Assembly (NCBI GenBank): GCA_035500455.1
Contig: DATJXG010000463.1
Span: 1 to 6,320 of the forward strand
Direction: 5' to 3'
Origin: DATJXG01 sp035500455
GTDB taxonomy: Bacteria > Acidobacteriota > Terriglobia > Terriglobales > Acidobacteriaceae
Length of the DNA: 6,320 bases
This document shows positions 4,826-6,320 of this stretch, one piece after another; position 1 is the stretch's first letter, and the number at the start of each line of letters is the position of its first letter. The position numbers and the translations under genes are program-made. Below the pieces are notes generated by a model. The model did no database searches and was not told the DNA's origin. It was given only the letters and a program-made list of their open reading frames with translations.

Positions 4826-6320
4826 TTATACCTTGCTCAAATATTGATGGATGAACTGCACCGCCACCGATCCCTCACCCACGCCGGAAGCGACACGCTT
4901 CACCGAACCATGGCGCACATCGCCGACGGCGAAAATCCCCGGCACATTGGTCTCCAGCAGAAATGGATCGCGGTCGAGCGCCCAGCCCTTGGGACGCTGT
5001 TTATCGCGAATGAGGTCGGGGCCGGTGAGGATAAATCCGCGCTCGTCGCGCTCGACAATGTCCGCCAGCCAGTCGGTGCGCGGCAGGGCGCCGATAAAGA
5101 TAAACATGGCGTTGGCCGGAACCCGCTCGATCTTGTTCGTATCGGAACACAGCACAGAAACTTCTTCCAGATGGGTTTCGCCGTGCACTTCGACCACGCT
5201 GGCATGCGCCCATAGTTGAATCTTGGGCGTCTCCTGGACCTGGTCGATCAAGTACTGGGACATCGTGCTCGAAAGCGACGCGCCGCGCACCAGGATGATG
5301 ACCCGCTCCGCGTACTGCGCGAAGTGCATCGCCGCCTGCCCAGCGGAATTCGCGCCGCCCACCACGTACACGATCTCGCCCTGGCAGGAAATAGCTTCGG
5401 TGGCGCCGCCGCCGTAATAAACGCCCGCGCCCTGCAGGCGATCGATTCCCGGGGCTTCCAGGCGCCGCCACTGCACGCCGCTGGCGATCATCAGGGCGTG
5501 GCAGGAAATCTCGCTGTCGTCCGCCAGCTTCAGAATCCGGTACGGTCCCTCGGTTCGCACCGCGACCACTTCCTGCGGCGCCAGAATCTCCACTCCAAAG
5601 CGCTGCGCCTGCACTACCGCGCGACGCGCCAGGTCGCCGCCGCTCAGGCCGGTGGGAAATCCCAGGTAATTTTCGATGCGCGAACTCATGCCCGCCTGGC
5701 CGCCGGGGGCTTCGCGTTCCACGATCACCGTCTTCAGCCCTTCCGACGCGCCATACACCGCAGCCGCCAGCCCCGCCGGCCCTCCGCCGATAATTGCCAG
5801 GTCGTAAAAATCGGTTTGCGCCCGCGTGCGCAGGCCAACCTTCTGCGCCACATCCGCGGGAATGCTTTCCAGCAGTTTTGTTCCGTCAGGAAACAGCACC
5901 ACCGGCAGACTCGACGCTTCCGGGCCCAGCGCATCGAGCAGCCGCTTGGTTTCCGGATCGTTGGCGGAAAGCTCCACGTCAATCCACTGGTAGGGCACGC
6001 GATTGCGCGCCAGAAAATCGCGCAGCTCATAGGAGCGTGGCGACCAGCGTGTGCCCAGCACGCGGATGCCGTCATATGCCGGGCGGAACGATGCCTGCCA
6101 GTCGTCGAGCAGATCGTCGAGCTGCGGATAAAGATGCTCCGCCGGCGGGTCCCACGGTTTCATGAAAAAGTAATTAATGCTGGCCTGGTTGATGGCGCTG
6201 ATGGCGGCATTGGTGTCGGCGTAAGCGGTGAGCAGGGCGCGCTTGGCGTCAGGAAAGATATTGGTGGCCTGCATCAGAAAGCCGACGCCATCCAGGCGCG
6301 GCATGCGCTGGTCGGCCAGC
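4826..6320 (-). CDS. Response regulator fused to a glutaredoxin-like domain and a thioredoxin-reductase-like flavoprotein, 5' end outside window
   Basis: Numbering from the first visible residue, 497 residues are seen. Residues 1-75 are the second half of a receiver domain: ADQRMPRLDG with phosphoacceptor D3 (codon 6313-6311), the switch Thr in LLTAYAD (T31) and the conserved Lys in MKPW (K54). Residues about 84-165 resemble a glutaredoxin fold with a cis-Pro (LPVVLF, P139), but the CPxC site is replaced by SPRS (93-96). Residues about 171-497 are a class-II thioredoxin-reductase-like FAD/NAD(P)H oxidoreductase: GGGPAG (178-183), PGGQAG (205-210), nucleotide site VVGGANSAGQAA (319-330), FAD-closing motif GIFAVGDVR (461-469). 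The CxxC expected before the NAD(P)H site is replaced by YYGGGATEA (301-309). The only cysteines seen are C273, C312 and C391. FAD and NAD(P)H binding are likely, but classical thioredoxin reduction is not. ATG codons such as 6304 lie inside the receiver and are not the start. Fused response regulator/TrxR-like proteins are an annotated family of unknown substrate. Confidence 0.95.
   Translation of the reverse strand, partial: LADQRMPRLDGVGFLMQATNIFPDAKRALLTAYADTNAAISAINQASINYFFMKPWDPPAEHLYPQLDDLLDDWQASFRPAYDGIRVLGTRWSPRSYELRDFLARNRVPYQWIDVELSANDPETKRLLDALGPEASSLPVVLFPDGTKLLESIPADVAQKVGLRTRAQTDFYDLAIIGGGPAGLAAAVYGASEGLKTVIVEREAPGGQAGMSSRIENYLGFPTGLSGGDLARRAVVQAQRFGVEILAPQEVVAVRTEGPYRILKLADDSEISCHALMIASGVQWRRLEAPGIDRLQGAGVYYGGGATEAISCQGEIVYVVGGANSAGQAAMHFAQYAERVIILVRGASLSSTMSQYLIDQVQETPKIQLWAHASVVEVHGETHLEEVSVLCSDTNKIERVPANAMFIFIGALPRTDWLADIVERDERGFILTGPDLIRDKQRPKGWALDRDPFLLETNVPGIFAVGDVRHGSVKRVASGVGEGSVAVQFIHQYLSKV
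4831..4834 (-). promoter_or_regulatory. Ribosome binding site of the histidine kinase, inside the upstream gene
   Basis: On the minus strand AAGG sits 5 bases before the ATG at 4825, within the last codons of the flavoprotein gene. The junction reads AAGGTATAAATG: stop TAA and start ATG touch without a gap. Terminating ribosomes can restart here, which would keep kinase and regulator in a fixed ratio. Confidence 0.6.

Noticed and set aside
3038..5215. 725-codon open frame on the plus strand
   Set aside because: It is antisense to the histidine kinase, the flavoprotein and part of the DUF4126 gene, all with clear family motifs. Its translation is His/Arg/Gln-rich and shows no domain, a common effect of high-GC codon bias on the opposite strand.

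Overview
The window looks like part of a chromosome from a high-GC soil or sediment bacterium, most probably an acidobacterium (Koribacter/Sulfotelmatobacter type). That guess rests on the gene types, the transmembrane Ser/Thr kinase with a TolB-like plus TPR sensor half, and the short GC-rich intergenic palindromes; no taxonomic marker gene is present. All five supported genes lie on the minus strand, so they are transcribed from high to low coordinates. The long open frames on the plus strand (for example 720-1958 and 3038-5215) are antisense shadows.

In transcription order: (1) 6320-4826, a response regulator fused through a glutaredoxin-like domain to a thioredoxin-reductase-like flavoprotein, with its first residues outside the window. 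(2) 4825-3443, a soluble histidine kinase with an N-terminal cyclic-nucleotide-binding-like domain, whose ATG follows directly on the TAA of gene 1. These two form a translationally coupled two-component pair whose output is an enzyme, not a DNA-binding protein. (3) After a gap of 235 bp with degenerate short repeats, 3207-2731 encodes a small DUF4126-type membrane protein with a strong Shine-Dalgarno site. (4) After a gap of 222 bp holding an inverted pair of REP-like palindromes, 2508-2173 encodes a single-domain STAS protein (SpoIIAA-like anti-anti-sigma factor). (5) After a gap of 283 bp, 1889-1 encodes a PknB-type Ser/Thr kinase with one membrane span, a TolB-like domain and TPRs, running out of the window.

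Taken together this is a signalling neighbourhood: a His-Asp phosphorelay with a redox-like output, a partner-switching STAS protein and a membrane Ser/Thr kinase. Only genes 1 and 2 are clearly one transcription and translation unit. The other three are separated by real gaps and could each have their own promoter. The most unusual element is the response regulator-flavoprotein fusion, which has lost the cysteine pairs expected in both its glutaredoxin-like and its thioredoxin-reductase-like parts.
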